Below are positions 23,288 to 36,615 of a stretch of 64,000 bases of DNA, piece by piece. Origin of the DNA: Tetrapyrgos nigripes (Eukaryota > Basidiomycota > Agaricomycetes > Agaricales > Campanellaceae); assembly GCA_013368315.1 (NCBI GenBank), contig JAACJM010000014.1, forward strand, positions 1 to 64,000. Reading direction: 5' to 3'. The translations under genes and the position numbers were made by a program. The notes below the pieces were generated by a model. The model saw only the letters and a list, made by a program, of their open reading frames with translations. It did no database searches and was not told the origin of the DNA. Within the stretch, counting starts at the first letter, position 1, and every line of letters begins with the position of its first letter.

Positions 23288-24605
23288 ATGACCCAGTACA
23301 ACGTTGGGTTCATCGGGCTATCCACCTCTGGCTGGGCACATACCGCTCTTGTTCCTCCTCTTCTGGAAAACAACAAATACTCCCTCAAAGCCATCTCAAC
23401 ATCTTCGAAAGAATCCGCAGAAGCAACTGCAGCTGAATACTCCAAACGTACTAGACAAGAAGTCAAAGCTTACTATGGAAGCACTTCTCAGATCGCTAAT
23501 GATCCAGATGTCAACTTTGTCGCTGTTTCTGTCAAAGCGCCTTTGCATAAGCAAGCTTTGACGCCAGTGTTGGAAGCAGGAAAGGATTTCTTCCTTGAAT
23601 GGCCTGCTGGGAAGAATACTGCGGAAACGATAGAATTCGCTGAAGCTGCGAAAGCAAAAGGGTTGAAGAGCCTGGTTGGGCTGCAAGGATGGCAGTCGCC
23701 TGCTATCAAGAAGGTAACTTGACTCCTTATCAGCTTTTCATCAAGCAAACTGATCACTCGTACTCTCAGCTCAAAGAGATTATCGCGTCAGGGAAGATAG
23801 GTAAAGTCCTGTCCACTAGCGTTGTAAGTTTTGTATTCCGAGACTCCTTCATTAACTTATTCGATCCCTATCAAAGATCTCACTAGTACCTAGAGACAGC
23901 AAACTCTGGGGACCCGAAACACATGGTAGGCATTCATATATCCTTACCCCAGACGAAGGTGCGTTGCTTTCCACACTCTAACCAGGCACGTTCCCAACAT
24001 CCTCCATCTCCATCTCCAACCCAGGCGCTACAATGCTCGACATCGCCATCGGCCACCAACTCGGTGCCATTACCCACGTCGTCGGCGACTTCCAATCCGT
24101 CTCTGCCACATCCACAATCCGCTACCCCACCTCAGCTATCGTCGGTCTCGATGGCAAACCCACCGGCGAAACCGTCACCAACAAGGTTCCCGACCACATC
24201 GCCTTTAGTGGAATCCTGTCTAGCCGGGACCCACGTTCACCAACTTCCGGTGCACTCATCAACGTCGTCTGGAGAGCAGGCTACAAATCCACTCCTGGTC
24301 GACAACAATTCATTTGGGAAATTGATGGTGAGGAAGGGAGTATTAGAATTACGGAGGAAACAGTTGCGGCTGGGTTTGTACATGTGAAGGATCCGAAAGT
24401 GTATTTGAATGGGGAATTGGTTGAGGTGGAGACTGGTTTGCATGGAAATATTGGGTCTGCGTGGAGCGAGTTTGCGAAAGGCGCTGAAGGAGTGTACCCG
24501 ACAATTGAGGATGCTGTGAAGTTGCGCCGGTTGCTTGATGCGATACAGTTGAGCGCCGATACAGGGAAGAGGGTTGACCTGTCAACGTCAGTTTTGAAGG
24601 CTTAG
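23288..24605 (+). CDS. Gal80-like Gfo/Idh/MocA-family protein (copy 1)
   Basis: Four exons, 23288-23713, 23770-23823, 23877-23958 and 24025-24605, give 380 residues. The start MTQYNVGFIGLSTSGWA carries a Rossmann-type dinucleotide-binding turn. FFLEWPAGKN, VGLQGWQSP and KVPDHIAFSGIL follow the pattern of yeast Gal80, where matching blocks line the NAD(P) pocket and Gal4-binding face. It could be a transcriptional co-repressor like Gal80 or a sugar oxidoreductase of the same fold; sequence alone does not decide. Intron 3 (23959-24024) was chosen over a shorter alternative because it restores HSYILTPDEG, matching YSYIVDPSAG in the second copy at 47823-49087. Both copies share identical intron positions. 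Cytosolic or nuclear, with no signal peptide. Confidence 0.85.
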
Positions 24606-27172
24606 ATGGCAGTATACCGCGTAGCAGCGACATATACGTAGTTTGAAGCTCTGACACCTCACGTAATGACGTTATTCGCAACTTTACTACCTCTTCGTTG
24701 AGCTCAGTGCCAAGTTCCCAGTTCCATATTGCATACAACATATATTCTTGTCTACTACTTCCCAATCTGTTTACTTTTCTACTTATCTATGACTACCTTT
24801 AAGTGTAAGTATGAGTGTCCGTGCATGGCTCTGGGTACACGTTGAGTCCTGGTCCAAGCGGAGTCGGGGTCCAAGTCCATATATGATCGATGAACGAAGA
24901 ATGACGAGATATACTATGTATTATGTACCTTGTACCATATACCGACAGTGTGAGGGGACGAGCAAAACAAAAATTGTACCGTATAATGATAACATAATAG
25001 CCGCAAGGTGAGGAAAGGCAAGTTAGGGTACTGAACACTAAAAGGAACGGAAGATAAGCTATTGCCATGAAAAGTAAAAAGGAGTGTGCGTGGACGTGCG
25101 CCGTGTAAGAGCCGACACGTCTTTTGACGGTAACAAAATGGTAAACGCCTACACGTAGACCATAGAAGTAGAAGAGAAAGGATATAATGCGATGCAAAGG
25201 AGTGTGATGAGACGTGGGTGGATAGTACGGAGGGGGGAGTGTTTGATTTAGTGGAAGAGGATGCAATATCGATCATGGCTATGACAGGACCATGTCGACG
25301 CTGCAGAGTCGAGAACGGGACGGACAGGGTAGGGGATGAAGGTTAACGGATGGATAATGGTAGAGCGGAGGGGGGAATAGTAGTGTGCGTTTAAGAGGTT
25401 TAAAGTGTAGAATGAATAGGGGAAGAAATGCAGATTTGTCAATGTATAATGTACAATCTATAATTCTTTGTGTTGTTGCAGTCCAAGTTGTCTAGCGGCG
25501 AGGCGAGCAGAGATAAACGATGAACATGCATGCGCAGGATTTGAAGTGAAGTGGCTAGGGGGTGGGGAATGGATTGTGAAATGGGTATACCTGGGTATGC
25601 ATGTAATATACTACAGGAAAGGAAAGGCGAAGAGAAAAGTGTCAACGAGAATAATCTAGAGGGAAAGAAAGAAGCAACTCACAACAAGGAACCAACAAGT
25701 ACACCAATAAAAGCACCACAATCGTAAGAGAGAAAGGGAATAAGAATAAAGGGGATAGAAAGTGAAAGGTTACAAGATGAAGAATAATGAGCAACGAAAT
25801 AATCAACAGTAGGTGACCCGTTAAAAGGCGTAAAAAAGGCGTAAGAGGAGAAATAGAATAGTATAGTAAACAGGAACAAGAAATAAAAATGCAAGTAGTT
25901 ATACACGCATAAAGGCCTTCCCAATGTCCCCTTCTAGATGACGGGGATTAGAGAGTGTGATAAGGAAGCGGCGAGGAAGATGGGACTGGGAGGGTGATGA
26001 TGGCAGACGAGGGGAAGGGGATGAATATGCAGAGTAGATACTTGATGATGGAGCCAATAATTGATACAGTTGATGCGAGGTGAGATGAAAAAAAGGCCAG
26101 AGGAGACTTTAAAAGGCACAAACACCCGAGAGAAGCGGAGTTGAAGAAAGAGGGTGAGAGGCAATAACGACGATACCGTATACGTAGATGAAAAGAGTTG
26201 TTGGAAACAGGGGGGGATAATAGATGATATACTAATCTTCCAAGCCCACGATAGATTGAAGAGGACAGGAACGATGGGGAAAGTGGATGGGAAGATGCGA
26301 AGGCTACAGCGATTAAAAAGGCTGCTAAACGTCGTTTGGGCAGGTACCATAGGGCGAGAGTATCCGCAAAGGAACGACGTCGACCAGCGACAGCCTCCCG
26401 GATAAATAGCGCATGTCCCAATGCGCAGGAGATCGTACAACGTTTCGTTATTTTCTTCGTCGTCGAGTGGGTTGGTTGATTTTCGCCCACAACTCTCCTA
26501 CTTCTACTTCAGCCAACCCCCGACTCTTTTTTACAATCCAAACAAGATGCCCATCCCTACAACAAACGGATGGCGCCATCGAGCGGATAAAAACAAGAAA
26601 AATGCTGCGATGATGGAAATGCGATGCGGAAAACACAAACGACAATAGGGTAAGAAAATTGTAGGGAGAACTGCCCTCAGATAATCGTGGGGGAGGGCAG
26701 TAAATGAATAGCGCGCGGTTGTCCTGGAAACGTATAGGCCGTTGACCGAAAAAATTTAGCGATGTGTAACAGTGTCAAAGTTGGAAATGTGTCCCGGAGG
26801 AGGAAGAGAAAGCGAGCCGAAACCAAATGCCAGGTGCCGAAGACGAAGAAAGATGGGGTGCAGAGTAGAAAATACAGCGAGGAGTCCAGAATGTGTTCAA
26901 CCCCGATCTCACGATACCCAAAAGAATATAATGAGAATAATGATAGAGTGAAAAAGGCGAATTTTCAAAGCATAGCGAAAAGCTTTCTTCGGCTGGCGGC
27001 GTCGGGTGTCGCACGATGCAAGCAAGAAAAGAGGCGACGATTGGCGCTAGGCGCGTTTGAGGGAGTAGGAACGTGAGCCTCCGGGACCTAGGTATATACA
27101 GTCAGTCTGGGTGGAAAGTGGCAAGACGCTTCAAGGACGCACATCGACACATTTTAACAGCAAATGAGTGTT
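24606..27172. other. Long intergenic stretch, purine-rich on + strand
   Basis: About 2.6 kb with no supportable gene. From ~25100 to ~26400 the plus strand is rich in A and G (many GAAAGG/AGAGAA words), so minus-strand frames look artificially open in Ser/Leu/Phe codons. A CT-rich stretch followed by ATG at 26547 starts only a 33-codon frame. A long untranslated or non-coding transcript cannot be excluded. Confidence 0.4.
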
Positions 27173-28391
27173 TTACACAAACGAGGGAGGGGGAAGATCC
27201 TCAGGGCTAGGAGAGCTCTGGAAGGCAGAACCGGCGAAGAAGGTTCCTGGAGCCATAGCAGCTGCAGTGGCGGCTGCTGCTATCTGACGCTCCGACTCTG
27301 ACTCTGGGAATGACTGCGTCGTCTGTCGCCCTTTGGGGAACAAGCCAAAGAACGCCTTGAGTTCAGCAGTTGGATCGCTCTGGGTGGAGAAACTAGATTC
27401 CTCATCAGATGACATGGCAAAGACACCCTCGCTAGGGACACGACGATGTTTCCTTGCCCTTCGCGGCGCAGGAGTAGGGGAAGAGGTTCCTACGAATGGG
27501 AAAGAATCTGACGACATAGAAGAGACGGGGGCTGTACGAGGCCCATCGTCATACTGGTTGGCGTTGCGAGACGGACGTGTAGGAGTGGCTGGAAAAGCCA
27601 CACCACCTTCATTGGCCTCTTCGTCAAGATCATCACAGATAGGGAAAATGTCATCAGACAGATTGCACCTAAGACTTGGGGCAGAGCGAGAAAGAGACGA
27701 GTCATTGCGCTTGGGGAGGTGAATGGCCCTGGGAGGAGTATTGCAAGGAGTATTGGCCGGAGTGGGATTGGTGGGCACAGGAAGCCTACGACGAGCAAGC
27801 TTGCCCGAAGGCTTGGAAGCTAGAGTTGGTGCTGGTCGAACCGGCTTGGTAGAGCGGGAAAGAAAATCGTCGGAGAAGGGGTCGAAGAGGTTGGATTTGC
27901 GGACGGGAGATGAAGAGACCTCTGCCCGCGAAGAAACGAGGAGAGGAGGAGAAGCTTGACGGGAAGCGTTTCGCCTTGCCCCTCGCACGGAAGAATGGGA
28001 GCTGCTCCTGGAACAAGGTGAGCCACGGTGAAACACAGCATGGAAAATTTTTTTGATATCACCTAGCGTTCGACTTGGTGCTGTCCTTGGGCTTTGCTTG
28101 ACGGCCTCTCTTCTCTGGAGTTGGCTGAGACGTAATCTCTGGCGAACGCTTCAGTGCCACCACGGGAGCTTCGGCGGGCTTGGGCGAGGCCTTGACCGCT
28201 TTGGGCTTGGGCGACTGCCTCTGGCGAGACTGAGGCTGTTGCTGCTTGGGGAGAGGCTTTGAGAGAGTAATAAGGCCGGGAGTGCGCTGGGGCGGGACAG
28301 CGGAAGCTGGGGGTGCTGAGGGGTGCCTCCGATGTGAAAACTGGGCAGCTGGCAGAGAAAACTGGGGAAGGGGCTTGTGGATGAGAATCAT
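27173..28391 (-). CDS. Disordered Ser/Pro-rich hypothetical protein
   Basis: Two exons (28391-28063 and 28007-27173; intron GTGATA...TTCCAG, 55 bp) give 387 residues. The start MILIHKPLPQFSLPAAQ was preferred because the ATG follows CACC and a strongly CT-rich leader, typical of basidiomycete starts. The N-terminal half is Pro/Gln/Lys-rich (PKQQQPQSRQRQSPKPK). The second half has short conserved-looking motifs, NLFDPFSDDFLSRS, AMSSDEESS and ELKAFFGLFPKG, and ends EDLPPPSFV. No enzyme or membrane segment is visible. It probably works through short linear motifs, but its role is unknown. Confidence 0.65.
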
Positions 28392-31300
28392 GGTGAAGAG
28401 GATATGTTGATGGTAGGAGAAGAAGGGAGGTCGGGAGGGGGAGGGGAACGGTGTTGAATAGTTGCAGGCAGTGGTAGGTTTGCAGAGATATGAGGGTGTC
28501 AGTTTATCGGCGCCAGCTTCTTTTCCGTGTTTGTTTGGTCCTGCCCCTAACCCTAATTCCAATCTTTTGCACAGCCTTGGGAGTGGGAACAATGAAGCGC
28601 CACCAGCTTCCGTCCCTGTTTGAAATCCAGGGTCCCTTCCGTCTTATTCCCGGTAAAGCTCTTATTGTTGCTCGTTGTTCTTCGTCGGTATCCTCAATGC
28701 CATTCATTGCCTTGTTTTTGTCTCTCTCCTTCTCGACCACAGCGCTTTGGCCGCTTTGCTTTCCTTCTTTTCGAATTTCATCCCCGTTGCCCTCCAATCT
28801 CCGTTTGGAAGTAATTTGTCGTCCCATCAAAGCGTGAATGAATTGATATGACGAGCTCGTCTCACGTGGTTGCTCAAGTGATCAGTCTCAAATTGGTCTT
28901 TTGCGACCTCGGTACCATGTGCTTCAGGCTCCTTCTGCGAACGATCTCCGCCGCGGCTTCTCACATCCTCTTTTCCCTACCTCCTTCCGGCCCCTTTAGC
29001 TTCGATGTGCTCCGTATCCGAGGTCCCGTTCATTGTCTTTATGTCTTCTAGTCTCGCTCCCGACGCCCTCCGACGCCCATAAGCAACCACACTCTCGTCG
29101 GCGACGTTGCACTACGTGTACCCCACCTTTCGATCCCTCCGTCCATTTCCAATTCTCCGGGTCGTCTTATCTCTGGATGTTGTCTGGCCACACCTTCGGC
29201 TTCCTTTTCCCTTGATGACCCCTAATCAGTACGACTAGACAGGGCCTATGCTAATCTGTATGGAGTCTAGCTGCGTTCTAGTCCAAAACTCAATCACTTA
29301 TACAAATACATCCCGAACAAACCACCCGTTACCCCAACATATCCATAGATATCTCCAGTTGTCCATATACATAGTTCAGAACCCGAGCCTTCCCAAAACA
29401 TTCTACGTAGGACGTCCAATGTCTTCTGCATCTGATTATTATTGTCTGTGTACTTTGGCTAGGCCCCTTCTCAACTGACAATCCCAACTCCATTTCCATC
29501 AGTCCAATGAATCTGATCCACGGGGCGGCGCCTGGAGACTAATTGTGATGTTGGTCCCTCCCATCACACGCGCAGAACCAAAGCCATCAGAACATCACAA
29601 AATGCAATGATCCCCAAAAGCACGCATATAACACATGTACTAACTTTATGTATCTCTTCGAAGAACGTCGACAACGCCGTCACTACAGCAATACAGCCCG
29701 TATCAAACAGCTTTAGGGTTCCATCATAGACGGAATTACCGTTGACCGCTTACTTGTCTGGAGGTATACACGAGCTCGTCAAACGAGTGGCAGTACTCTA
29801 CCTTCTTTCTTCTGCCGGCACAGTATGTCTACCACTGATCTACTAGGTTTTTTCACGTTCTTCTGTTCGGCTAAAGTCTAAGCACTCGGTATTTGTGCAA
29901 AGCGTGCTTACTGCTTACACGTTTCCTTCAGGGCCACCCTTTGACGTTCGTTTCCTTATTTCCATATATGGAATGCATCAATTTTTTCCTCTCAGGTGAC
30001 AGGCTCCCGCAGTCTCTGGCAAACAAGAATTTGTCGACGTTGTCTTCTTTATCTTTATTCCTCCTGAACCCTGACTCCTCACAACCTCCTCATGTCAATA
30101 GCTAGGGCTCACGCTCGCCTCTCAGCAACCAAGTGGGTCAAGGCCAATATGCTGGTACTCTTTGCCTTTTCCTGATAATGAAAGCTCTGGGAAAAAGGAC
30201 AAGGTACCACACTAGTATCATGGATCGGTGAGTCAAGTACGATCAACTTTCGCTACTCACCAGTGACTCAGTGAACGTTGACTTAGGATTACGTGTCCTG
30301 GAACACCTCACTGGGCTCGCTGAGCGCAGCACGGCATATCGGTGTCAGGTACCGGTGTCGGTGACCATATCATTATGCGTATTCTGGCTGCGCATGCAGG
30401 ACGTCCTGATCAAGCTGTGGCACACCGTACGCGTTAGACCGAGTCACCCGTCATGATCAACTTAGGAGCCATTTAGAGCTACGCCACGCACGCGAGTGTA
30501 TTTGGCCACGAAAACTTAGCGCGGCTCTCTCATGATTGGCACTAGACAGTGACATGCACTCGACATATGCATACTAGACCTTCATCGTGCGGTGATCATT
30601 ACTAGACTCGGATGGATGGCGGCGGGCGTACAGGTACTTCGGAATGTGGCCCTAGTGCATACATACTTGCGTCTTCGTACTAAAGGTATGTATGTATGTT
30701 AAGTTCTGCTGTAATATGTCAAGTCTGGACCGTATCATGCCAACCATACGGCGTGTGCTCCGAGCTTGAGCTCGAGTCTGCTACTTGATTGAAGCATGCA
30801 GGATGCCAATGAGTTATCTCTTGTACGCAACCTCGTCTCTTCCGCAATGCCATCGATACCGCTAGTATCATGGTATCCTCGCCTGCGGCGGCCCCCTTGT
30901 TCTCCTATGTCACTGTCGTGCCAATCGTTCTCGTACGTATGGCATGGCTCAGCTATCCTGGTTATGAAACCCTATGATCATCGACATTGTTGTCCAAATG
31001 AAGCCAGGCTTTATCGATAAAATCAGTGGAGAAGCCTAGCTTGGAGTGGGCTCTAATGAGAGTGGCGCAGGCTACTCGTTGTACTTAGTACTCGTTCCTC
31101 TATAGATACCCCATAGCTTTCTCCTCTAAGATTAGTGTACTTTAGACATCTAAATCTAAATCGTTGGAGATATTGGTATTTCAAGATTGGAGTAAAGATT
31201 GTGTTATAACCCATATTGAGGTACATAAATCTAGTGGATCCACAGTGCCACTCTTACAGTCCAGTCACCTTACCACCACTGCTATAATTGGTCTCTCAGG

Positions 31301-34300
31301 CTCCACTGTACAACCAAATACTAAAAGCTCGACGCAACATGCTCTTCTCGTGAGTGACATTACATAGATACAGCTTTGACCACCTTCTTACCGGTGCCAC
31401 CTCCATCTGGTTCTACTGAATTCAGCATACATACCTAAATACTTACTTCCTGCAACGCGTTCGATGACCGGTAAGTACCCAGTACCCAGGTGAACATTCC
31501 ACTCCACCGTGGGGTAGTGCCACTTACTCTACTACTGAATCCGAGTCAACTCCACCGTGACTTTTTTGACTTTCCTTTTCAGTCGGGCTACGTCTCTCTG
31601 CTACGCCAAAGTGTACTTTTTGGAGCGTCTTCAGTCCAGGGCCAACTTGAAGCTTAAGCTTAAGTCTACTGAACTCGAGGCTGCCCAAGGACCCCATGAT
31701 ATGCATATGATGATGCCATGCCGTACGTAGTAAGTTTTTCCAGTTATCAGAAGTTGCAGAATCTCGTGCCCTTGTCGGAGTCTATCGGTCTGAATCTTCG
31801 CATACAGTATCATTCGCCTGCAGTGGGTAGCATTGAGCTGATTTCTCGAGACTCTCCTAGTGCCACTGGATTTAATTACTGGCAGTAGTACTAGCTCAAG
31901 TTCTCCTTTATTAAGGTCTCTTGGTACGATTACAAGTTTTATTGTCATGTATCCATGACTCACTCCGAGTCGGTGCACTTGAAAACGATTCGAGTTCTAT
32001 ACAAAACTTGAGAACAAAAACAAGCTTTCCTTGTTCTTCGAATCTGTCTGTTCGAAGTTTCTTGGCCCTGGCCAAGTCGACCGTTTCTATACAGCATGAT
32101 TCCAAAAGTACGACATCTGACTGCACTATCGTGCTCGTACGACATACATACTTAGGACTGCTCCCGTGCCTCCAACTGCTTGTACACTGTACAGGCAGTA
32201 TTAAAACCGTCGCAGATTTACATTCATTATCATGGCTTCGAACTTCTCGTATACAATCGATATATTATAGATATGTACCTATGTACATCATGTACATGTA
32301 CACGGGACGCCAGAACCGCATTCGTGGTTTACTCCTCCTAAATTCATCTATACTTCATTCAATTTGAGTGGCGAGCTCATCAATCATGATTTGCTTCTTT
32401 AGCCTTCGGCCCTTCGAGAAGTTTGACTGAAGTGGTATATGAGGCCCAGGGGGTCGGTTTGGGGTGCTTGTCCAAGTGCACCTACTAAGTTTTCTGAATC
32501 TCTCTAGTTTGGGCTGATAGAAACGTCTGGAACTTGGTAGTACTTTTGTAAACTCTACCTTTATGGTATGTCTAGTCCCCGTCTCGAGTCTTAGTTGAAC
32601 GTACAACGTACAACGGTCACCGGGTATTTGGGTGTCAAAAGCTTTCTATTTGACTACTAAATGATTCTATAACTTGGTTGAAGTAAAGAGATGCAGCCGT
32701 TGTAGAACTAGAGATACGATCGAAAAATAGCGGGACCGTCAGTCACTTTCCGGGACCGTGAGTATATTCAGTAGAAAATAGGCCCCAGATAGGAGACGCT
32801 TAACGCTCGATCCCAAGCCCTTTGGCTCGAGCTCAAGAACCTACATGATATCCTGCATGGACGCCGTACCTACACATACTTACTATGCCCCAAGTTGACC
32901 CCAAGTATCCCTCAGATCCCTCAGATCTTTCATATCTTTCGGATACTTACCTGTGTAGTGGGCTATACACAGTCGGGAAACTTAACCTCCAGTGGCGTCG
33001 GGCGAGCGCATCCGTAGAGGTAAATTTGACAGGAGATTCGGTGAAGATGAATAGCAATAGACGCTTGCCCTCTCGATGTTGAGCCTGAGGTCGAAAAAGT
33101 TAAAACTTATATGAGTCCGGGTGGCAACCATGGTATGCATCTACCCCATATCTAGGCGTAGTAGAGAGTAGACCGTCAATATGGCATAAATCACAACAAC
33201 GACCAGACTCGGAGAACGTCGTATAGCCCCCGAGAGACCTAAGACCCCATTAATAGCCTTGAAAAAATGACAATAAGCAGCAGCTAAAAGCTGTAGACAA
33301 TGAATCTCACTGCGTCGGCGACGCAGCACTTACGGTCACAATGACACATAAGTATAACACGAAATCATGAAGCTCTGGAAGTTCCGAAACGAAGACCCAT
33401 CCCGTTATACGGATAGGGTATGGAGACGGTCTTCTATTCGGTTTCGCCTCTTTGAGTCCATCCGGAGCTTCGACTCTACAAAGGATGATGAGATGAGTAC
33501 GAAGGTATCCAAGTAAGCACGTACGACCCCTATTGTTAGAATAGTACATCATTGTGGCGCTACCACTCTACAACATCATCCAACGTGTAGTTGACCTTGG
33601 AGAACTGATGGTGATAATCACGCATTTTGGATAGTATCTTGGACGCTACAACACCCATCCAACGTGTAGGAAGTTGGCCTTGGAAACTGAGATGATCACG
33701 CATTGGATAGTCTTGGGCTCAACAACTATGTAATAAACATCATTGTTCGTTGTTCCATTCTAAAATTAAGGCGATGCGAGTATCACTTTTGTACTATGTT
33801 ATTGTAAATCATATCGCCCTGTCAACAGTGTTAGCCATAATGACGAGTCCTCCATTTGATACCCCGTGTTGATATCCATAACATACAGACAGACTTGTCC
33901 GGGGTAAAATTTTCAATGCATGCCAATGTTTCGTAGCCCCAGCGGAGCTTGCAAAAATCCCGATTTCTGGAGTCCCTGACACGCTGAAAAATCATCAAGG
34001 ATTAAAAGCCTCGGATGCGGAAAGGCGAGATTTTAAGCTTACAAAAAGGATGCAAATCTCGCTGCAGCGCATGTTGTAACTAGTGAAGAATGGCAGGAGT
34101 ACTACGCATCTCCGCAATTGAAAGAGGGTTAAAGTCCCTCAGGCCTCAAAGAAGCAGGACGCGACGAGAGACCAACGAGGGGCTCTGCGATCTCATGTCT
34201 GCCAGCAACGCAAAGTAATAGCTAGCATAAATAGGGTACCACACTTTGCGTAGGGTCGGACACCCAAAATTCTCCGCAGTCCGGAACATATCGTCGACCA

Positions 34301-34684
34301 AATCAGCGGTAGCGATGCCTTGGAGGCTGTTGCAATAGCCCATCATTGTCCGAGGAGGCATGCGCAAATGGCAGATATAGGATGGTGGCCAGAGGAATTT
34401 TTAAATTTTTGATTGTAGCAGGATGACATTAGACGACAAAGATGTGTGTTTTTACGTACATGGCTGATTATCCTACATATGTAGGGGATCGTTTGCTAAA
34501 AGTTTGCTACCAAGACTAGAGGAAGTCTAGAGTTGGTCTAACAACGTACAGTATATACTGTGTGCACAAAGAGGATATCTATTTATCTATTACGATTCGA
34601 ATGGTTGCACCGGCACTGGCCATTCACCTGGTTTTTCTTCCCCATTTTGGGAATTCAGGGTCTTTTAGAGGAAGGAAAAACTGG
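28392..34684. other. 6.3 kb gene-poor region
   Basis: No reading frame here has convincing coding character, splice partners or a known motif on either strand. The first ~800 bp are CT-rich on the plus strand. The rest is mixed-composition sequence with many short palindromes (TACGTA, CATATG, CTCGAG) and an imperfect tandem repeat near 33570-33735. Such a gap is large beside the 0.3-1 kb spacing elsewhere in the window. It may hold decayed insertions or non-coding transcripts. Confidence 0.5.
33570..33735 (+). repeat. Imperfect tandem repeat, two ~80 bp units
   Basis: Unit 1 (near 33570-33645) and unit 2 (near 33650-33715) share the words CATCCAACGTGTAG, CCTTGGA, ATCACGCATT and GGATAGT in the same order, with small indels. 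A partial third start may follow. Confidence 0.65.
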
Positions 34685-36331
34685 TCATTTATCTTTGGAC
34701 AAAGACCGGTGCAAATATGGATGGCCGCAAGCAGTGCGGCCGCTAATCAATGCTCCCACCAATTGGGTGCTACGTTCAAAGAGCTTACATCCTGAGCCAA
34801 CTAGGACAATCTCTGACACATCTGAAATGTGCTTCTCCGGCTCTACCAGTTTGCCTTCGGAATCCACACGGAATGTCTTGCCCTCCTGCTCAACAAGAGT
34901 CAGTATAAGGATTACCCCATCAGGATATACAGAAAACAACCCACCATGAGGCACGACATCCTAGGATGCTGGCACTTAAGAGAAAGCGTCGCTATATTGG
35001 CAGGTAGAACCTCACCAAGCTTGCGTAACACCTTCTTGTCCTGCTCACAGATCCGCCAAGCCTCGCTGGTCCCGGAGTTCTGCACTTCAACCGGCGTGGT
35101 AGTAGAAACCTGTTCTCCCTCGTCGTCCTCATGACGAAGCGTAATCCCTGCGTATATGATCCCCCATTGACCACCTTTCCTTCCTACATGCAAAATATCA
35201 ATTATACACTCTTTCGGCAAATCCGCTACAAAGCGCGCCCAAGGGACAGCTGCCAACCAAGGAACATTTTCCTGTGTAAGACCACGCATTCGGATTTCCT
35301 CCAGTTGCGGATGTCGGTCTATAAACTCCTCCAATTCGGGCCATTGACAGGACTCAGAGACTATCCACCCATGAACAATTCGGAGTCTGGGATAAGTCAG
35401 GCTCCTCCAAGCCTTGGTTCCAGGGGAGTCGTCATATGAAGCGATATCTTCGACGTGTACTCCCCGATCAGTGACAGCCTGAATGATCGGGAACAGTGAA
35501 CGGTCGCGAAAGTCAATAGCACCCTCAGCAAGAGTTACTCGCGATAAATCGAGGGCACAGACAGGTGGCAGAGATGAAACACCGGGACGAGGGAGGAGGA
35601 CGCGAGCACATGGATAGACTATGCGGAGCTGTGTAGATGGGTGGTTGTTGACTGCATCCAACAGCTCTACCTGATCTTCCCATTGAGACATTGCGAAGAA
35701 ACGTGGGAGGGTAATCCATTTCAGAATAAGGCAGGTGTGTAGGACGTCCAGGACAAGAGGGAGCATCCTTCTACGATGGTCGTCAGAATACCCGTCCGTG
35801 GCAAAGTGGACGAATCTAAAGGGGTATATATTGTTATTAGTCCCTGACGAAGGTGAGAACGGCGACTGACCTAATATGTTTCGCAAAATCCACGTATTGA
35901 TGCAAAAGATTCCTCGTCCCCTGAATCTCGTCCGAGGGATCCTCTTCTTGGAAGTAGAATTTGAAGCAGACAGTGCGAAAGAGCCATGGAAGATAGATTC
36001 TTCGTAGGCGTTTGTTGACCATAGAAAGGGAATACAGTGTACTGGAGCTTTGCAAAGTATGCGTATCCTTGACTATGGCTTGGAATTTGGTGGGAGTGAT
36101 AAAGTGCCAGTATTCTGAGCAATATTCTGCGATATGTGACAAGAGCTCATCTGGGAGATGCTCAAGGGGAGAAGAGCCGTTGGTAAAGGTCTGAAAAGAT
36201 TGTTCAGAACTGTGCTTATCATGCAAGAGAAGCTGACCTACGACACTACCAAAAGCGCGTTTCTTGGGCTTGAGGGAGCTGATTGCTTCAGGACAGACCA
36301 GGTAGCGAGACCTCTTGGTTCTGGTAGCCAT
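34685..36331 (-). CDS. F-box protein
   Basis: Three exons (36331-35871, 35815-34945, 34885-34685) give 510 residues without frame breaks. MATRTKRSRYLVCPEA begins a basic leader. The F-box EHLPDELLSHIAEYCSE lies near residue 60, followed by STLYSLSMVNKRLRRIYLPW, the usual second half. The remainder has irregular Leu-rich strands (LRIVYPCARVLLP, LRIVHGWIVSES, LEEIRMRGL), expected to form a substrate-binding face for an SCF ligase. The last intron (donor ATG/GTGGGT, acceptor GAGCAG) was chosen because it joins the two frames in phase. The short C-terminal exon (EGKTFRVDSEGKLVEPE) matches tails of similar agaricomycete F-box proteins. It is divergent from the phosducin-like gene. Confidence 0.78.
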
Positions 36332-36615
36332 GCAGAATAACAATATTCTTTTCGATGATGACGAATGGGAGAGAAAAAGATTAAAATTAGAGCGCTGTTT
36401 GAAGGACCATTTTATACGCTTGCTTCTGATCCGGAGATTTTTACCAGACTAGGATAATGAAGAGTAATGAAGATATTCATGACAAATTTAGCTTGAGAGC
36501 ATTTTAGCCTTTAGGAAGTGGTATAAGTCAAGGAATACATATGATGAAATTATCGAGCACGCAATTGTCACACGTCCGAAGATCTGCCGCCTTCACCTTT
36601 TGCACCCAATCCATC
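36332..36615. promoter_or_regulatory. Divergent promoter between F-box and phosducin-like genes
   Basis: A compact 284 bp spacer serves both directions. TTTATACG near 36412 is TATA-like but not decisive. Confidence 0.4.

Noticed and set aside
23926..23985. Alternative intron in Gal80-like copy 1 (GTAGGC...CCAG)
   Set aside because: It is in phase but would delete the segment HSYILTPDEG, whose counterpart is conserved in copy 2. The intron 23959-24024 fits both copies.
26547..26648. 33-codon frame after a CT-rich leader
   Set aside because: Too short, very basic, no splice partner found and no known motif.
32355..32606. 83-codon minus-strand frame in the gene-poor region
   Set aside because: Isolated, with no homology I recognise and no upstream exon.
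34146..34367. 73-codon minus-strand frame (GIATADLVDDMFRTAENF)
   Set aside because: Looks somewhat protein-like and may be a relic, but the reverse strand around it has no further exon and I know no matching family.
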